Source: an uncultured Paracoccaceae bacterium
GTDB lineage: Bacteria; Pseudomonadota; Alphaproteobacteria; Rhodobacterales; Rhodobacteraceae
Assembly (NCBI GenBank): GCA_947500135.1
Contig: CANMQX010000014.1
Location: 1 to 64,000 of the forward strand
DNA: 64,000 nucleotides
Direction of reading: 5' to 3'
The notes under the pieces: generated by a model
The model's database searches: none
Seen by the model: only the letters and a program-made list of their open reading frames with translations
What the model was told of the DNA's origin: nothing
Translations under genes and position numbers: made by a program
Shown: piece by piece, positions 8,265-17,864 of the stretch
Position numbering within the stretch: position 1 is the stretch's first letter
Layout: every line of letters begins with the position of its first letter

Positions 8265-8923
8265 TGAGTATGATGAGAGATATAAAACATCACTTAACAG
8301 AGCAGCTTTTGATGGGATATGCCGCCGGGACGCTGCCAGAGGCATTCAGCCTGGTCGTAGCAACGCACATTTCGATGTGTGATACATGCAGGGCCGCACT
8401 GGCGGAATATGATGCCGTTGGCGGCGAGATTATGTTGGATGTTGATCCGACAGAGATGGCTGAGGATGCGCTGGCGGCAACGATGGCTTTGATTAATGGC
8501 ACCAGTGAAGATCCGCCTGAGAAGCCCGTGCAACGAACTGGCGGGATCTTCCCATCCCCCCTGCGTGACTACGTCAATGGCGATATTGATGAGGTGAAAT
8601 GGCGTCGCGTTGGTGGTGGGGTCAGTCAAATGATTTTACCAACATCGAAAGATGCGAGCGTCCGTTTGCTGCGCATACCTGCTGGTATGGCGGTGCCGGA
8701 TCATGGCCACCGCGGCACTGAATTGACGCTGGTCTTGCAGGGCGCATTTGTTGATGAAACTGACCGGTTTGGCGCTGGTGACGTGGAAGTTGCAGATGAG
8801 GATCTGCATCACACGCCTGTAGCAGAGGAAGGCATGGACTGTATCTGCCTGGCCGCGACTGACGCGCCATTGCGGTTCAACGGGCTTTTGCCGCGCATCG
8901 CACAGCGCTTCGTCGGAATTTAG
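8261..8923 (+). CDS. chrR: Anti-sigma factor ChrR, zinc-binding with cupin domain
   Basis: 220 residues in two parts. The N-terminal anti-sigma domain has the zinc ligands expected of the ZAS family: a histidine near residue 10 and HxxxCxxC (H36, C40, C43). The C-terminal cupin has PDHGHRGTE and a later DEDLHH for a second metal site. In R. sphaeroides ChrR holds RpoE inactive and is degraded when singlet oxygen forms; the cupin part is needed for that response. The ATGA overlap with rpoE couples translation. A strong terminator follows. Confidence 0.92.
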   Translation: MMSMMRDIKHHLTEQLLMGYAAGTLPEAFSLVVATHISMCDTCRAALAEYDAVGGEIMLDVDPTEMAEDALAATMALINGTSEDPPEKPVQRTGGIFPSPLRDYVNGDIDEVKWRRVGGGVSQMILPTSKDASVRLLRIPAGMAVPDHGHRGTELTLVLQGAFVDETDRFGAGDVEVADEDLHHTPVAEEGMDCICLAATDAPLRFNGLLPRIAQRFVGI

Positions 8924-8954
8924 TGTCTATACCCAACTCGGACACCACTCAGCG

Positions 8955-8979
8955 AGGCCCCGGATTACCGGGGCCTTTT
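8955..8979 (+). terminator. Rho-independent terminator after chrR
   Basis: Perfect 9-bp GC-rich stem AGGCCCCGG / CCGGGGCCT with an ATTA loop, running into TTTT. It lies 32 bases after the chrR stop. Confidence 0.85.
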
Positions 8980-9061
8980 ACGTTTCGGGCTTGCAGGTTC
9001 GTGACAGGCTGTTGTTCCTTGCGTTGAAAGCCAATACTGCTTCATCGCAAAGGAGTATGGC

Positions 9062-9730
9062 ATGACACTACATCGCTGTTTGGCGTTCGTCTTTTTTCTG
9101 TTCACAGCTGCCGGTGCGCAAGCGCAGAGTTTTGCCGTTAACCTTGGTGACCGCACGCTTGGCACCATGACGTTTCAGCGCAATGGTGACGCCGTGCAAC
9201 TTCGTTCGTCGTTAAACAACACACCGCTAAATCTGTTTAACGGAACCCTTGATGCGTCATCCCGCCCCGTTCGGCTGCAAACCGGAGAGATCAGGCGGCA
9301 ACTTTTGGCGTTAAGCGATACGACCCGTAAGAACCGCCAAGTATCCATCTTGTTCGACCGCGGGGTGGTGACAGATGTTGTCATCAATCCAACCTCCGAA
9401 AAGACCGCTGTGTCAGGGCCAGAGCAAGTGCCGCAAGGCGTGTTGGATCCGGTCAGCGCATTTGGAAAGATCGTATCATCCCAAGGCTGCCCTGGCGTGA
9501 TGCAGATGTATGACGGTCGCCGCGTCGTCCGCCTGGCCACCAGCCAAACAACGCCAACTGCCAATGGCGTGCGATGTGACGTGTCTTATCAAGTGACCGC
9601 CGGGCCGGGGCATTTGGCACCGCTTAGCTTTAAGAATGCGTCGGTGTCGTTGACATACGACGCACAAGGGCTTTCAAGCCTGTCGATTGCCACCGGTCCT
9701 TTTGTCGTTTCAGTAGTCCGAATGAACTAG
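9062..9730 (+). CDS. Exported protein, DUF3108-like
   Basis: 222 residues with a clear signal peptide: hydrophobic CLAFVFFLFTAAG followed by AQAQ|S. The rest is beta-rich, with VLDPVSAFGKIV, a cysteine pair in SQGCPG and GVRCDV that could form a disulfide, and YDGRRVVRLAT. That pattern recalls periplasmic DUF3108-type proteins, but the match is by eye only. AAGGAGTATGGC precedes the ATG. It stands alone between the chrR terminator and the convergent rmuC, and no function can be assigned. Confidence 0.7.
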   Translation: MTLHRCLAFVFFLFTAAGAQAQSFAVNLGDRTLGTMTFQRNGDAVQLRSSLNNTPLNLFNGTLDASSRPVRLQTGEIRRQLLALSDTTRKNRQVSILFDRGVVTDVVINPTSEKTAVSGPEQVPQGVLDPVSAFGKIVSSQGCPGVMQMYDGRRVVRLATSQTTPTANGVRCDVSYQVTAGPGHLAPLSFKNASVSLTYDAQGLSSLSIATGPFVVSVVRMN

Positions 9731-9742
9731 CCGTGGGGCCGA

Positions 9743-10981
9743 TTATCCCTTGGGCGGCGTGATTGGCACGACCTTTGGGTCTGTTTCTGGCGCGATCTCT
9801 GCAAAGTCGAAATGATCAAGTCGGTGCGCGCGTTTGCCCGCCTTTTCAGCAGAGATTTTGATGTCTTCGATATCTTTCGCCGCCTGACCGAAATGCCGGT
9901 CAAGGTTACCAACACGGGTGACAAGCCGTTCGACATCCCCACCCAGCAGTGCCAGCTCCTTGCGGATTGCACCCGTCTGTTCACGCATCCGCGCGTCTTT
10001 CAGGATGGCCCGCATCGTATTCAACGTGGCCATGCAGGTTGTTGGTGACACGATCCAGACCCTTGCATCAAACCCCGCGCGCACGACCTCGGGCAAACGG
10101 GCATGCAATTCAGCATAGACAGCCTCGGACGGCAGAAACATGATCGCGCCATCTGCTGTTTCGCCTTCGATAATGTATTTGCTGCTGATGTCCTTGATAT
10201 GCTTGCGCACGGCATTCCCCAGATCGCGCAGGGCGATTTTCTGCAATTCGGGCGTATCCGCCGAGGCAAAGCTTTCGTAAGCCTCGAACGGGAATTTCGC
10301 GTCGATCACGATAGGGCCGGGCGGGTTGGGTAGATGCACAAGGCAATCCGCCCGCGTGTTGTTTGAAAGGGTGACCTGGGTTGCGTAGCTGTCAGTCGGC
10401 AGCGCCTTGGACACGATATCGTTCAGTTGAATTTCACCAAACATGCCCCTGCGTTGCTTGTTGGACAAAATATCCTGCAGCGAAAGCACATCACCGGACA
10501 GCTTTTCGATGTTTGTCTGGGCCTTGTCGATCGTGGCAAGGCGTTCTTGCAGTTCGGTCAGGCTTTTTGTTGTTTTTTCGGTGCTGCCTGAAAGGGTGTC
10601 TTTCATACGATCCTGCATGTCGGACAGCGACCGCGCCGATTTCAATGCGTTATCTGCCAGACGTTCGGCCATCTGGGCCTGCACCTCGGCCAGGCGCGCC
10701 TCCATCGTTTGGACAACATGCACCTGTGCGTTGGCTTGCGCATCACTGACCGTCTGAATGTTGCCGGCCAACTGGTGTTGGCCCTGCCCCAATGCCTGCA
10801 CATCACCTGTCAAACGGCCAAGTTGACCGGTGACATACTGGACAGCATCGGCTGAACGCCCCGCGCGGCGGACTGTCATGACCAGCAAGAGCAGGATCAG
10901 CAATACGATAGATCCACCCACCAGAATGCCAATGACCAACGGGTCATCAAATGCATAGGTTTGTTCGCCAATCTGGATCAT
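9743..10981 (-). CDS. rmuC: DNA recombination protein RmuC
   Basis: 412 residues: an N-terminal membrane anchor (about 17-37), a long coiled coil of roughly residues 45-170 rich in Q, E, A and L, then the RmuC nuclease-like domain with [32 protein letters not shown] and [15 protein letters not shown]. RmuC limits rearrangement at inverted repeats and is placed in the PD-(D/E)xK nuclease group. Its ATG overlaps the mutL stop by 4 bases (10978-10981), so two DNA-maintenance genes are read together. Confidence 0.92.
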   Translation of the reverse strand: MIQIGEQTYAFDDPLVIGILVGGSIVLLILLLLVMTVRRAGRSADAVQYVTGQLGRLTGDVQALGQGQHQLAGNIQTVSDAQANAQVHVVQTMEARLAEVQAQMAERLADNALKSARSLSDMQDRMKDTLSGSTEKTTKSLTELQERLATIDKAQTNIEKLSGDVLSLQDILSNKQRRGMFGEIQLNDIVSKALPTDSYATQVTLSNNTRADCLVHLPNPPGPIVIDAKFPFEAYESFASADTPELQKIALRDLGNAVRKHIKDISSKYIIEGETADGAIMFLPSEAVYAELHARLPEVVRAGFDARVWIVSPTTCMATLNTMRAILKDARMREQTGAIRKELALLGGDVERLVTRVGNLDRHFGQAAKDIEDIKISAEKAGKRAHRLDHFDFAEIAPETDPKVVPITPPKG

Positions 10982-12783
10982 GTGCGCCCGAACAGCCGTT
11001 CAATATCAGCCAGTTTCAGTTCCACATATGTGGGCCGCCCATGGTTACATTGGCCGGAAAGTGGCGTGGCTTCTATTTCGCGCAAAAGCGCGTTCATTTC
11101 AGCCCCTTGCATGCGTCGCCCCGACCGGATGGAACCATGGCAGGCCACCCGGCTCAGGATTGCTTCGATCTTGGTTTGGACATTGGCACTTTCCCCCTGA
11201 TCGGCCAACTCATCCAGAATGTCGCGCAGCATCTGCTCGGCATTGATTTCACCAAGAATGGCAGGCGTTTCGCGCACAGCGATTGCACCGCCGCCAAACG
11301 GTTCCACAGTCAGGCCTAAACGCCCCAACTCGTCTGCGATATCCATCAGTTGCACGATTTCTGATGTGGTCAGTTCAACAATCTCGGGGATCAGCAGGGC
11401 CTGCGCCGCGACACCGTTTTCAGCCATCTGGGTTTTCAGCTTTTCATAGACCAGCCGTTCATGGGCGGCATGCTGGTCAACGATGACGATGCCGGTCTCC
11501 GTCTGGGCGATGATGTAATTTTCATGCACTTGCGCCCGCGCGGCACCCAATGGCAGATGATCCGGCTCATCGACAACCTCCGGTTCGATCCGCCCTGATG
11601 GGGCTTCGCCAAAACCGGGGGCTTGGGCCTGAAAGGTCATCGATCGCGCGCTGAAGCTTGGCCTGTCCATTTGATAAACACGCGGGGTTGTGGGCTCTGG
11701 CGTGATCGCGCCCAATGTCGCATTTGCCACAGTTGTCGACGCCCGGTGCCCCGCATCCGCCAAAGCATGGCGCAGTCCCGAAACGATCAGCCCCCGCACC
11801 GCCCCGGGATCGCGAAACCGAACTTCGGATTTGGCCGGATGTACGTTGACATCGACCAGCGTCGGGTCGCAATCCACAAACAGGGCGGCGACAGGGTGCC
11901 GATCACGCGACAGGACATCCATATAGGCCGCGCGCAGCGCGCCAAGCAGCATCTTGTCCCGCACAGGGCGACCGTTCACGAATAGGAATTGAGCGACGGC
12001 CGCACCACGTGAATATGTAGGCAATGCGGCATAGCCCGTCAGGTGGAATCCATCGCGCTGTGCATCGATTGCCAGCGCGTTTTCGGCGAAATCACGGCCA
12101 AGTACGCTGCGCAAGCGACCGTGCAGCGCATCAAACAAATCACCGCTTTCCGCATCGGCACGGAAGGTCGTGCGTTGGTCGCCGCCGGATGTATCGCGCA
12201 GAATGAAGGTGATAAAAGGTTCGGCCATGGCCAGCCTTTTGACCACATCGCTGATCGCCTGCGCCTCTGCCCGGTCAGTGCGCAGGAACTTTAGGCGGGC
12301 GGGCGTTGCAAAAAAGATATCCCGCAATTCGACCACCGTTCCGGTGGATAATGCAGCAGGGCGGGGATCATCGACCTTGCTGCCAGACACGCTGATACTT
12401 GCAGCGTCTTCACCAGCAACACGCGACGTGATTGTCAGCCGACCGACCGCACCCAGTGATGGCAACGCCTCGCCCCGGAACCCGAAGGAATTGATATTCA
12501 GCAGGTCGGACCCATCAATCTTTGATGTCGCATGACGGGACAGGGCAAGTCGCAGATCATCACGCGCAATCCCGCATCCGTCATCCGTGACACGGATCAG
12601 TGTTTTGCCACCATCTGCGATGACAACCTCAATCCGCGTTGCGCCAGCATCAATGCTGTTCTCAACAAGCTCTTTCACTGCAGAGGCGGGGCGTTCCAGA
12701 ACTTCACCCGCGGCAATACGGTTGATTGCAGCTTCATCCAGCTGTCTGATCACCGGATTGGGGTTTATGTGGGGGTCAGTCAT
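10978..12783 (-). CDS. mutL: DNA mismatch repair protein MutL
   Basis: About 601 residues. The N-terminal GHKL ATPase has [31 protein letters not shown] motif I (residues about 19-45), DDGCGI (motif II) and [12 protein letters not shown] (motif III). The C-terminal dimerisation domain includes [21 protein letters not shown] and a [11 protein letters not shown] motif. No DQHAxxExxxE-type endonuclease set was examined in detail. MutL couples MutS mismatch recognition to strand processing. The start MTDPHINP is chosen; ATG at 12789 and an unlikely longer frame also exist. It is divergent from the epimerase gene. Confidence 0.95.
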   Translation of the reverse strand: MTDPHINPNPVIRQLDEAAINRIAAGEVLERPASAVKELVENSIDAGATRIEVVIADGGKTLIRVTDDGCGIARDDLRLALSRHATSKIDGSDLLNINSFGFRGEALPSLGAVGRLTITSRVAGEDAASISVSGSKVDDPRPAALSTGTVVELRDIFFATPARLKFLRTDRAEAQAISDVVKRLAMAEPFITFILRDTSGGDQRTTFRADAESGDLFDALHGRLRSVLGRDFAENALAIDAQRDGFHLTGYAALPTYSRGAAVAQFLFVNGRPVRDKMLLGALRAAYMDVLSRDRHPVAALFVDCDPTLVDVNVHPAKSEVRFRDPGAVRGLIVSGLRHALADAGHRASTTVANATLGAITPEPTTPRVYQMDRPSFSARSMTFQAQAPGFGEAPSGRIEPEVVDEPDHLPLGAARAQVHENYIIAQTETGIVIVDQHAAHERLVYEKLKTQMAENGVAAQALLIPEIVELTTSEIVQLMDIADELGRLGLTVEPFGGGAIAVRETPAILGEINAEQMLRDILDELADQGESANVQTKIEAILSRVACHGSIRSGRRMQGAEMNALLREIEATPLSGQCNHGRPTYVELKLADIERLFGRT

Positions 12784-12890
12784 GGCCATGCCACAAGTTA
12801 TAGCATGCACATGCCCGATTCTACGAGGGCGAAAACACCGTTGACAACTCATCTATGTAAGTACAGGCTAACGTAAATGGAGGACAAAAG

Positions 12891-13889
12891 ATGCGGGTAC
12901 TTGTTGTCGGCGGCACTGGGTTTCTGGGGGGTGCAACCGCTAGGGCCGCGCTGGCCAACGGCCATGACGTCACGGTCATGACGCGATCTGGCAAAAGGGT
13001 TGCAGACGGCGCGGCGACACTGATTGCAGATCGTGAAGAACCCGTGCCTGATCTATCGGGACAATTCGACACCGTGATTGATACCTGCGGTTATGCGCCG
13101 GACATGGTCAGCCAGTTGGCGAAGGCCACCGGACCTGCCCATTACGTCTTTGTGTCGTCCATTTCCGTTTATGATGACATGTCGGTCCCGCAATTTGACG
13201 AAATGGCATCCGCGCCCGCCGCAACCGACGAAGACCTGCAACTGGCAACCGATGTGGCGCCAGAGCTTCGCGGCACCGCCACACCTTACGGACCCTCCTA
13301 CGGACGATTAAAGCGATCATGCGAAATTGCGGCAAAGGCGGCATTTGACGGCAACTGTACAGTGATACGTCTGGGCCTGATCGTTGGCCCGCACGATTAT
13401 ACCGACAGATTCACATGGTGGGTCAGGCGATGCGACATGGGTGACCCAATCGTAGCACCGGGTCCAAAGGATCGGCCTATTCAGATCATTGACGTGAGGG
13501 AAGCGGCGGCCTTCCTTGTCCGCATGGCCGAGGCGCGCAATTGCGATACATTCAACCTGACTGGCACGGCATTTACCATCGAAACGATGCTGGATGCGAT
13601 CTGCGCGGGAGCCAAGAACAAAACCCCGGTGATCTTTCGCCCACTCAACGTCTTCACGCAGACCGGTTTGCGGCATTGGACGGACTTGCCGCTGATCGTG
13701 CCGGATGATCCGAAATTTGCGCAGATGCTGAATGTGTCGGTCACAAAGGCTTACGAAGCCGGTCTTGAAACCCGGCCACTTGCGGAAACGATCCAATCTG
13801 TTCTGGACTGGGATCGGCAAAACCGTGACCGCAGCTTGCTGTGTGGGATGTCGCCCGAACAAGAGGCCGCTGTCAGGGCAATCGCCTGA
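12891..13889 (+). CDS. NAD-dependent epimerase/dehydratase family protein
   Basis: An extended-SDR protein of 332 residues with the N-terminal NAD motif VVGGTGFLGGATARAAL and a YGPSYGRLKRSCE segment holding the YxxxK-type pair. VRLGLIVGPHDYTDR-like and PIQIIDVREAA stretches are typical of isoflavone-reductase-like or epimerase-like members. GGAGGACAAAAG precedes the ATG. The substrate is unknown. It is convergent with the M16 peptidase pair, only 6 bases away. Confidence 0.85.
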   Translation: MRVLVVGGTGFLGGATARAALANGHDVTVMTRSGKRVADGAATLIADREEPVPDLSGQFDTVIDTCGYAPDMVSQLAKATGPAHYVFVSSISVYDDMSVPQFDEMASAPAATDEDLQLATDVAPELRGTATPYGPSYGRLKRSCEIAAKAAFDGNCTVIRLGLIVGPHDYTDRFTWWVRRCDMGDPIVAPGPKDRPIQIIDVREAAAFLVRMAEARNCDTFNLTGTAFTIETMLDAICAGAKNKTPVIFRPLNVFTQTGLRHWTDLPLIVPDDPKFAQMLNVSVTKAYEAGLETRPLAETIQSVLDWDRQNRDRSLLCGMSPEQEAAVRAIA

Positions 13890-13895
13890 CAGATC

Positions 13896-15206
13896 CTACT
13901 GCGTGCTTTCCAGCCCCTCGGGTTTGCCAACAACAACGAAATGAAGGTCACCGGGCTGCAACAGTTCTGCTGCGACCCGGTTCACATCCTCCAGCGTCAC
14001 CGCTTCGATATAGTCATTGCGGTTGACCACGTAATCCGGTGACAGTCCGATCATCTGCATGCCAACCATGATCTTGGCAATCTCGCTGTTTCCATCGAAC
14101 CGAAGGGGATATTCACCGGTCAAAAAGGTCTTGGCCGTCGCCAACTCTTCCGCTGTCATGCCTGCATTTGCCATGCGGGCCCATTCATTGCGCGTCACCT
14201 CGATGGCCTCGGCGATTGTATCGTTGGATGATGCAACAGAGCCAAGCACCATTTCCGCGTGAAACTTGGGCACAAGAAAAGTGCGAATCCCATAAGTCAG
14301 ACCGCGCTTTTCGCGCACTTCTTCCATCAAACGGGACTCAAAGCCGCCAGCACCCAGCACGCGGTTCATGATGTAGGCGGCAAAGAAATCATCATCATCG
14401 CGTTTGATCCCGGCATGACCAAACAAGGCAACGGATTGTGGTGTGTTAAAATCAATGACGGTCACCCCCCCATCCAAACCAAAATTCACATCGGGGGGAA
14501 GGTCCGGGCCGGTGGCGGGCAGGTCGATCAAAAGTGCGTCCAGCATTTCACCGACCTCGTCAGCCCTGACATCGCCTACAACCGCCACAAAAAGCTGGTC
14601 CCGGGTCAGGGCGTTGCGATGGGCATCAAACATGTCGTCACGGGTCAAGGCGCTGACAGTTTCGACGGTGCCGCTCAGGCTGCTACCATAGGGGTGATCA
14701 CCAAAAGCGGCGGCATCAAATGCGGCATTGGCAATTTCGTTGGGATCCTTGGCATCGCTCCCGATCCCGGTGATGACTTGCGCCCGCACACGATCCAGCG
14801 CGTCTTGATCAAAGGTCGGCGAAACCAATGACTGACGGAGCAGCCCAAGCGCCTCGTCCCTGTTTTCGGTCAGGAAGCGTGCGGAAATCGACAGCGTGTC
14901 ATCATAGGCCCGATAGCTGAATCGTGCGGCCAATGCTTCGCGGGCGGTCTGAAATTCCTGGGCGGTCATGTCGCCCGATCCTTCCTCCAACAATCCCGCC
15001 ATCAGGTTGGTCGCCCCGCGTTTCCCCGGCAGATCCAGCGATGCGCTGCCGCGAAAACGAATTTCCAACCCGATGAAAGGAATGCTGGGCTCTTCCACGA
15101 CCCACGCATTGATACCACCGGGCGAGGTGACCTCTTTGATGTCAATCTCTGCCTGGACGATACTTGCCGCATGGGCCAGGAAAACGGCGAAAACAATGCG
15201 CAACAT
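13896..15206 (-). CDS. M16 family peptidase homologue without the HxxEH zinc site
   Basis: About 436 residues with a signal peptide (MLRIVFAVFLAHAASIVQA). It has M16 architecture, including RGATNLMAGLLEEGSG where active enzymes carry HxxEH, and the later REKRGLTYGI motif. The missing histidines suggest a non-catalytic partner, as in the alpha/beta pairs of mitochondrial processing peptidase and bacterial two-chain M16 enzymes. ATG 15206 overlaps the upstream active subunit stop (TGATG). Location is probably periplasmic. Confidence 0.87.
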   Translation of the reverse strand: MLRIVFAVFLAHAASIVQAEIDIKEVTSPGGINAWVVEEPSIPFIGLEIRFRGSASLDLPGKRGATNLMAGLLEEGSGDMTAQEFQTAREALAARFSYRAYDDTLSISARFLTENRDEALGLLRQSLVSPTFDQDALDRVRAQVITGIGSDAKDPNEIANAAFDAAAFGDHPYGSSLSGTVETVSALTRDDMFDAHRNALTRDQLFVAVVGDVRADEVGEMLDALLIDLPATGPDLPPDVNFGLDGGVTVIDFNTPQSVALFGHAGIKRDDDDFFAAYIMNRVLGAGGFESRLMEEVREKRGLTYGIRTFLVPKFHAEMVLGSVASSNDTIAEAIEVTRNEWARMANAGMTAEELATAKTFLTGEYPLRFDGNSEIAKIMVGMQMIGLSPDYVVNRNDYIEAVTLEDVNRVAAELLQPGDLHFVVVGKPEGLESTQ

Positions 15207-16537
15207 CAGCGTGCCTCCTCTTGGTTGGACACGACCCAACCGGTCACGGATTGGTCACGGTTGAATACTTTGGCCGCGACAGCCTTGATGTCCTCTTCGG
15301 TCACCGATTGCAGGACATCGGGCCATGCTTGCACATCCTCTATCGTCAAACTTTGGGTCAAGGCGGCGCCATACCGGCGAGCCAACCCGCTCACATCATC
15401 CAATGCATAAACTTCCGATGCGCGCAGTTGGGTGCGAATGCTTTCCATTCGTTCGGGGTCGATGTCGTTTTCCAGAAAACTGGTAATGACCTCATCCATT
15501 GCCGCCTCTGCCTCCGACAGTGTGACGTCAGCAGAAGGCACAACCGTGACACCAAAGCTGGTATCGTCAAGCGCATTGCCGCTGTAAGACGCGTTTGTGT
15601 AAACCGCTATCTGGCTGTCGAATTGCAAGGCGCGGCCAAGGTCAGATGTGAACGGCGAACCGCCCAGAAGTTCGGCAAGATAAACCAGCGCTGCGGCTTC
15701 TTCCTGCGCGCCCGGATCGCGTTCCGGGGCCAGATAGCTGCGTGTGACGTAGGGGGTGCTGACGCGTGGATCTGCAAAAGTGATCCGACGTTCGGCACGC
15801 TGGGGCGGTTCCTCGGGACGTAAACGCTCGGGCAATTGCGGCTCTGCCGGGATGACGCCGTAATAGGTTTCCGCGAGCGCTTTGACCTCGTCCGGTTCCA
15901 CGTCACCAGCCACGACTAGTACTGCATTGTTGGGGGAATAATAAAGGTCGTAGAAATCCAGGGCATCCTGCAGATCCAACTGCTCCATCTCGTGTTTCCA
16001 GCCAATGACAGGCACGCCATAACGGTGATTTTGATAAAGTGCGGCGCGGAACTGCTCACTGGCCAGCGCATTTGGGTTGTTTTCGGTGCGCTGATTGCGC
16101 TCCTCTAGAACGACATTGCGCTCGGTCTCGATATCTTCTTCAGTGATCGCCAGATTGTTCATCCGGTTGCTTTCCATCTGCATCATCAGCTCAAGCCGGT
16201 CAGCGGCGATGCGTTGGAAATAAGCGGTATAGTCGTAGCTGGTGAATGCATTATCGCTGCCGCCATTGGCTGCCACGGTTGCTGAAAGTTCACCGGCTTC
16301 CAGAACGTCAGTTGCCTTGAAAAGCAGATGTTCCAGAAAATGCGCGACGCCGGATGCGCCGACCGGTTCATCGGCGGACCCAATCCGATACCACACCATA
16401 TGCACCACCGCAGGTGCCCGGTGGTCTTCGATCACGACGACATCCATGCCGTTATCAAGGCTGAATGTCGTTACATCGGCGGCTTTCGCGGCAGTGGCAA
16501 AGCCGATCATGGTGAGGACGGCAAACAATCGTGTCAT
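15206..16537 (-). CDS. Zinc-dependent M16 peptidase (active subunit)
   Basis: About 443 residues: signal peptide MTRLFAVLTMIGFATAAKA, then the inverted zinc motif in GVAHFLEHLLFK and the downstream glutamate in ETERNVVLEER. Together these define an active inverzincin. AAGGG lies about 6 bases before the chosen ATG at 16537; two ATGs further upstream are possible. It is expected to act in the periplasm on peptides, paired with the downstream HxxEH-less homologue. The order DUF3035-M16-M16 is conserved in Rhodobacterales as I recall. Confidence 0.9.
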   Translation of the reverse strand: MTRLFAVLTMIGFATAAKAADVTTFSLDNGMDVVVIEDHRAPAVVHMVWYRIGSADEPVGASGVAHFLEHLLFKATDVLEAGELSATVAANGGSDNAFTSYDYTAYFQRIAADRLELMMQMESNRMNNLAITEEDIETERNVVLEERNQRTENNPNALASEQFRAALYQNHRYGVPVIGWKHEMEQLDLQDALDFYDLYYSPNNAVLVVAGDVEPDEVKALAETYYGVIPAEPQLPERLRPEEPPQRAERRITFADPRVSTPYVTRSYLAPERDPGAQEEAAALVYLAELLGGSPFTSDLGRALQFDSQIAVYTNASYSGNALDDTSFGVTVVPSADVTLSEAEAAMDEVITSFLENDIDPERMESIRTQLRASEVYALDDVSGLARRYGAALTQSLTIEDVQAWPDVLQSVTEEDIKAVAAKVFNRDQSVTGWVVSNQEEAR

Positions 16538-16620
16538 GGGCACCCTTTTCATTGTGTTGTCGTGCAACGTACGTCGGGCGCGCTATTGTTCAAGCCAACA
16601 AACGCGGATGTGAGATGTGG

Positions 16621-17277
16621 TTATTGATCGTCGGTGATCGGGGTACATACCCTGCGCAGTTGATTGCCTGGCCCTTCAGTGGTGAAGACACAAGACTGGC
16701 GGACCCGTCGTGGGGTTACAACCGGTGCCGGTTGAACCGCGACTTCGCCGGGGCGGGTCTGCGCCGGCGGCTGTGGCAATTGCGGCGTTGGAACCGCGAC
16801 ACCAGCCGCGCGCAAACGCGCAAGCTCAGCCCGGGCATCCAGCGCCTGCGATGCATAGGCAGGGAAATATCGGTCCCGTCCAAGCGGGTTGAAAATGTTC
16901 AGACGGCTTTTGCTATCACGGAAAGCCCTGTCCGCAGCGGCCAATTCACCGCGTATATTCGGGGTAACGCCATAGCGGCTGGTTTGCGCGATCAAGGCGT
17001 TGTCCCTCGCCGGGATGCCACCGGCGAATTGTGCAGCGCTTGATCCGCCAAGGGCCGCAATCGCCTCTGCCTTGGGGTTCGGATCAGCAAGGTTTGTACC
17101 GTCTGGGGTGGGTTCTGGCAGTGACGTTGTGGGTGGCAATGTCAGCGGGCGTTGGGGAATGACAGCAAATTCATCGGGTCCGCCACCCGCCGCCCGCAAA
17201 TCACGCAAGGACCTGTCCGTGTTCGCGCAGGCAGACATCAATATTACCGCCAAAATAGAAAGAATGATCGCGCGCAT
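16621..17277 (-). CDS. DUF3035 family lipoprotein
   Basis: About 218 residues with a lipoprotein signal: MRAIILSILAVILMSAC, the cysteine being the lipid site. The mature part has PDEFAVIPQRPLTLPPTTSLP, a proline-rich linker, and SRLNIFNPLGRDRYFPAYASQALD, which are features of the alphaproteobacterial DUF3035 family. It probably sits in the inner or outer membrane leaflet facing the periplasm. It lies 53 bases after lspA, the enzyme that would process it. Function unknown. Confidence 0.85.
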   Translation of the reverse strand: MRAIILSILAVILMSACANTDRSLRDLRAAGGGPDEFAVIPQRPLTLPPTTSLPEPTPDGTNLADPNPKAEAIAALGGSSAAQFAGGIPARDNALIAQTSRYGVTPNIRGELAAADRAFRDSKSRLNIFNPLGRDRYFPAYASQALDARAELARLRAAGVAVPTPQLPQPPAQTRPGEVAVQPAPVVTPRRVRQSCVFTTEGPGNQLRRVCTPITDDQ

Positions 17278-17330
17278 CGACAAGTCCTTTTTCAGTCTTC
17301 TAGGCTGTTTAACCGATGCGCGATGGCAGG

Positions 17331-17852
17331 TCACGCCTTCTTGTTAGAGGATTTCGATTTGCTGTCATCAGCAAAGAATGCAAGGCCGACAGCGCCTACA
17401 AAAATTGCGATGTCAGCCACGTTGAACGCATAAGGATTGTTGATCCCACAGCATGACATGTTCAGAAAATCCGCAACGGCCCCATAGAAAAAACGGTCAA
17501 TCACGTTTCCGATCGCACCGCCAATCAGAAAGCCGCCCGCGATATAGGTCCACTTTGTGCCACCCGTGCGCCGCAACCACCAGATAACGCCAACAGTGAT
17601 CGCAAAAGCGACACCAATCAGCACCCAGCGCATATCGTACTGGGCAAAAAGGCCAAAGTTCACGCCGCGATTCCAAGCCATTCGAAACACAAGGAACGGC
17701 GGAAACACCTCAACCGTTTCGGGACGGGGCAGTTGATCAGATGGGACCCGGACCTGCGCCCATTGCAGGCCAAAGACGCTGAACAGCACATAGAACTTGA
17801 TCACCTGATCAATCAGGAAAACCCAGAAACCGGTCCAGAACATCAGCCGCAT
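17331..17852 (-). CDS. lspA: Lipoprotein signal peptidase II
   Basis: 173 residues, the usual size, with four membrane segments. The two catalytic aspartates are visible in NVIDR (D119) and FNVADIAIF (D147), and AWNRGVNFG is the conserved segment after the first periplasmic loop. LspA cleaves the signal peptide of diacylglyceryl-modified prolipoproteins at the inner membrane. It follows purH with a 12-base gap and precedes the DUF3035 lipoprotein. Confidence 0.95.
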   Translation of the reverse strand: MRLMFWTGFWVFLIDQVIKFYVLFSVFGLQWAQVRVPSDQLPRPETVEVFPPFLVFRMAWNRGVNFGLFAQYDMRWVLIGVAFAITVGVIWWLRRTGGTKWTYIAGGFLIGGAIGNVIDRFFYGAVADFLNMSCCGINNPYAFNVADIAIFVGAVGLAFFADDSKSKSSNKKA

Positions 17853-17864
17853 ATCGCTGCCCCT

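Noticed and set aside
12841..12870. Possible sigma-70 promoter with TTGACA before the epimerase gene
   Set aside because: No convincing -10 element at 16-18 bases; left out of the feature list.
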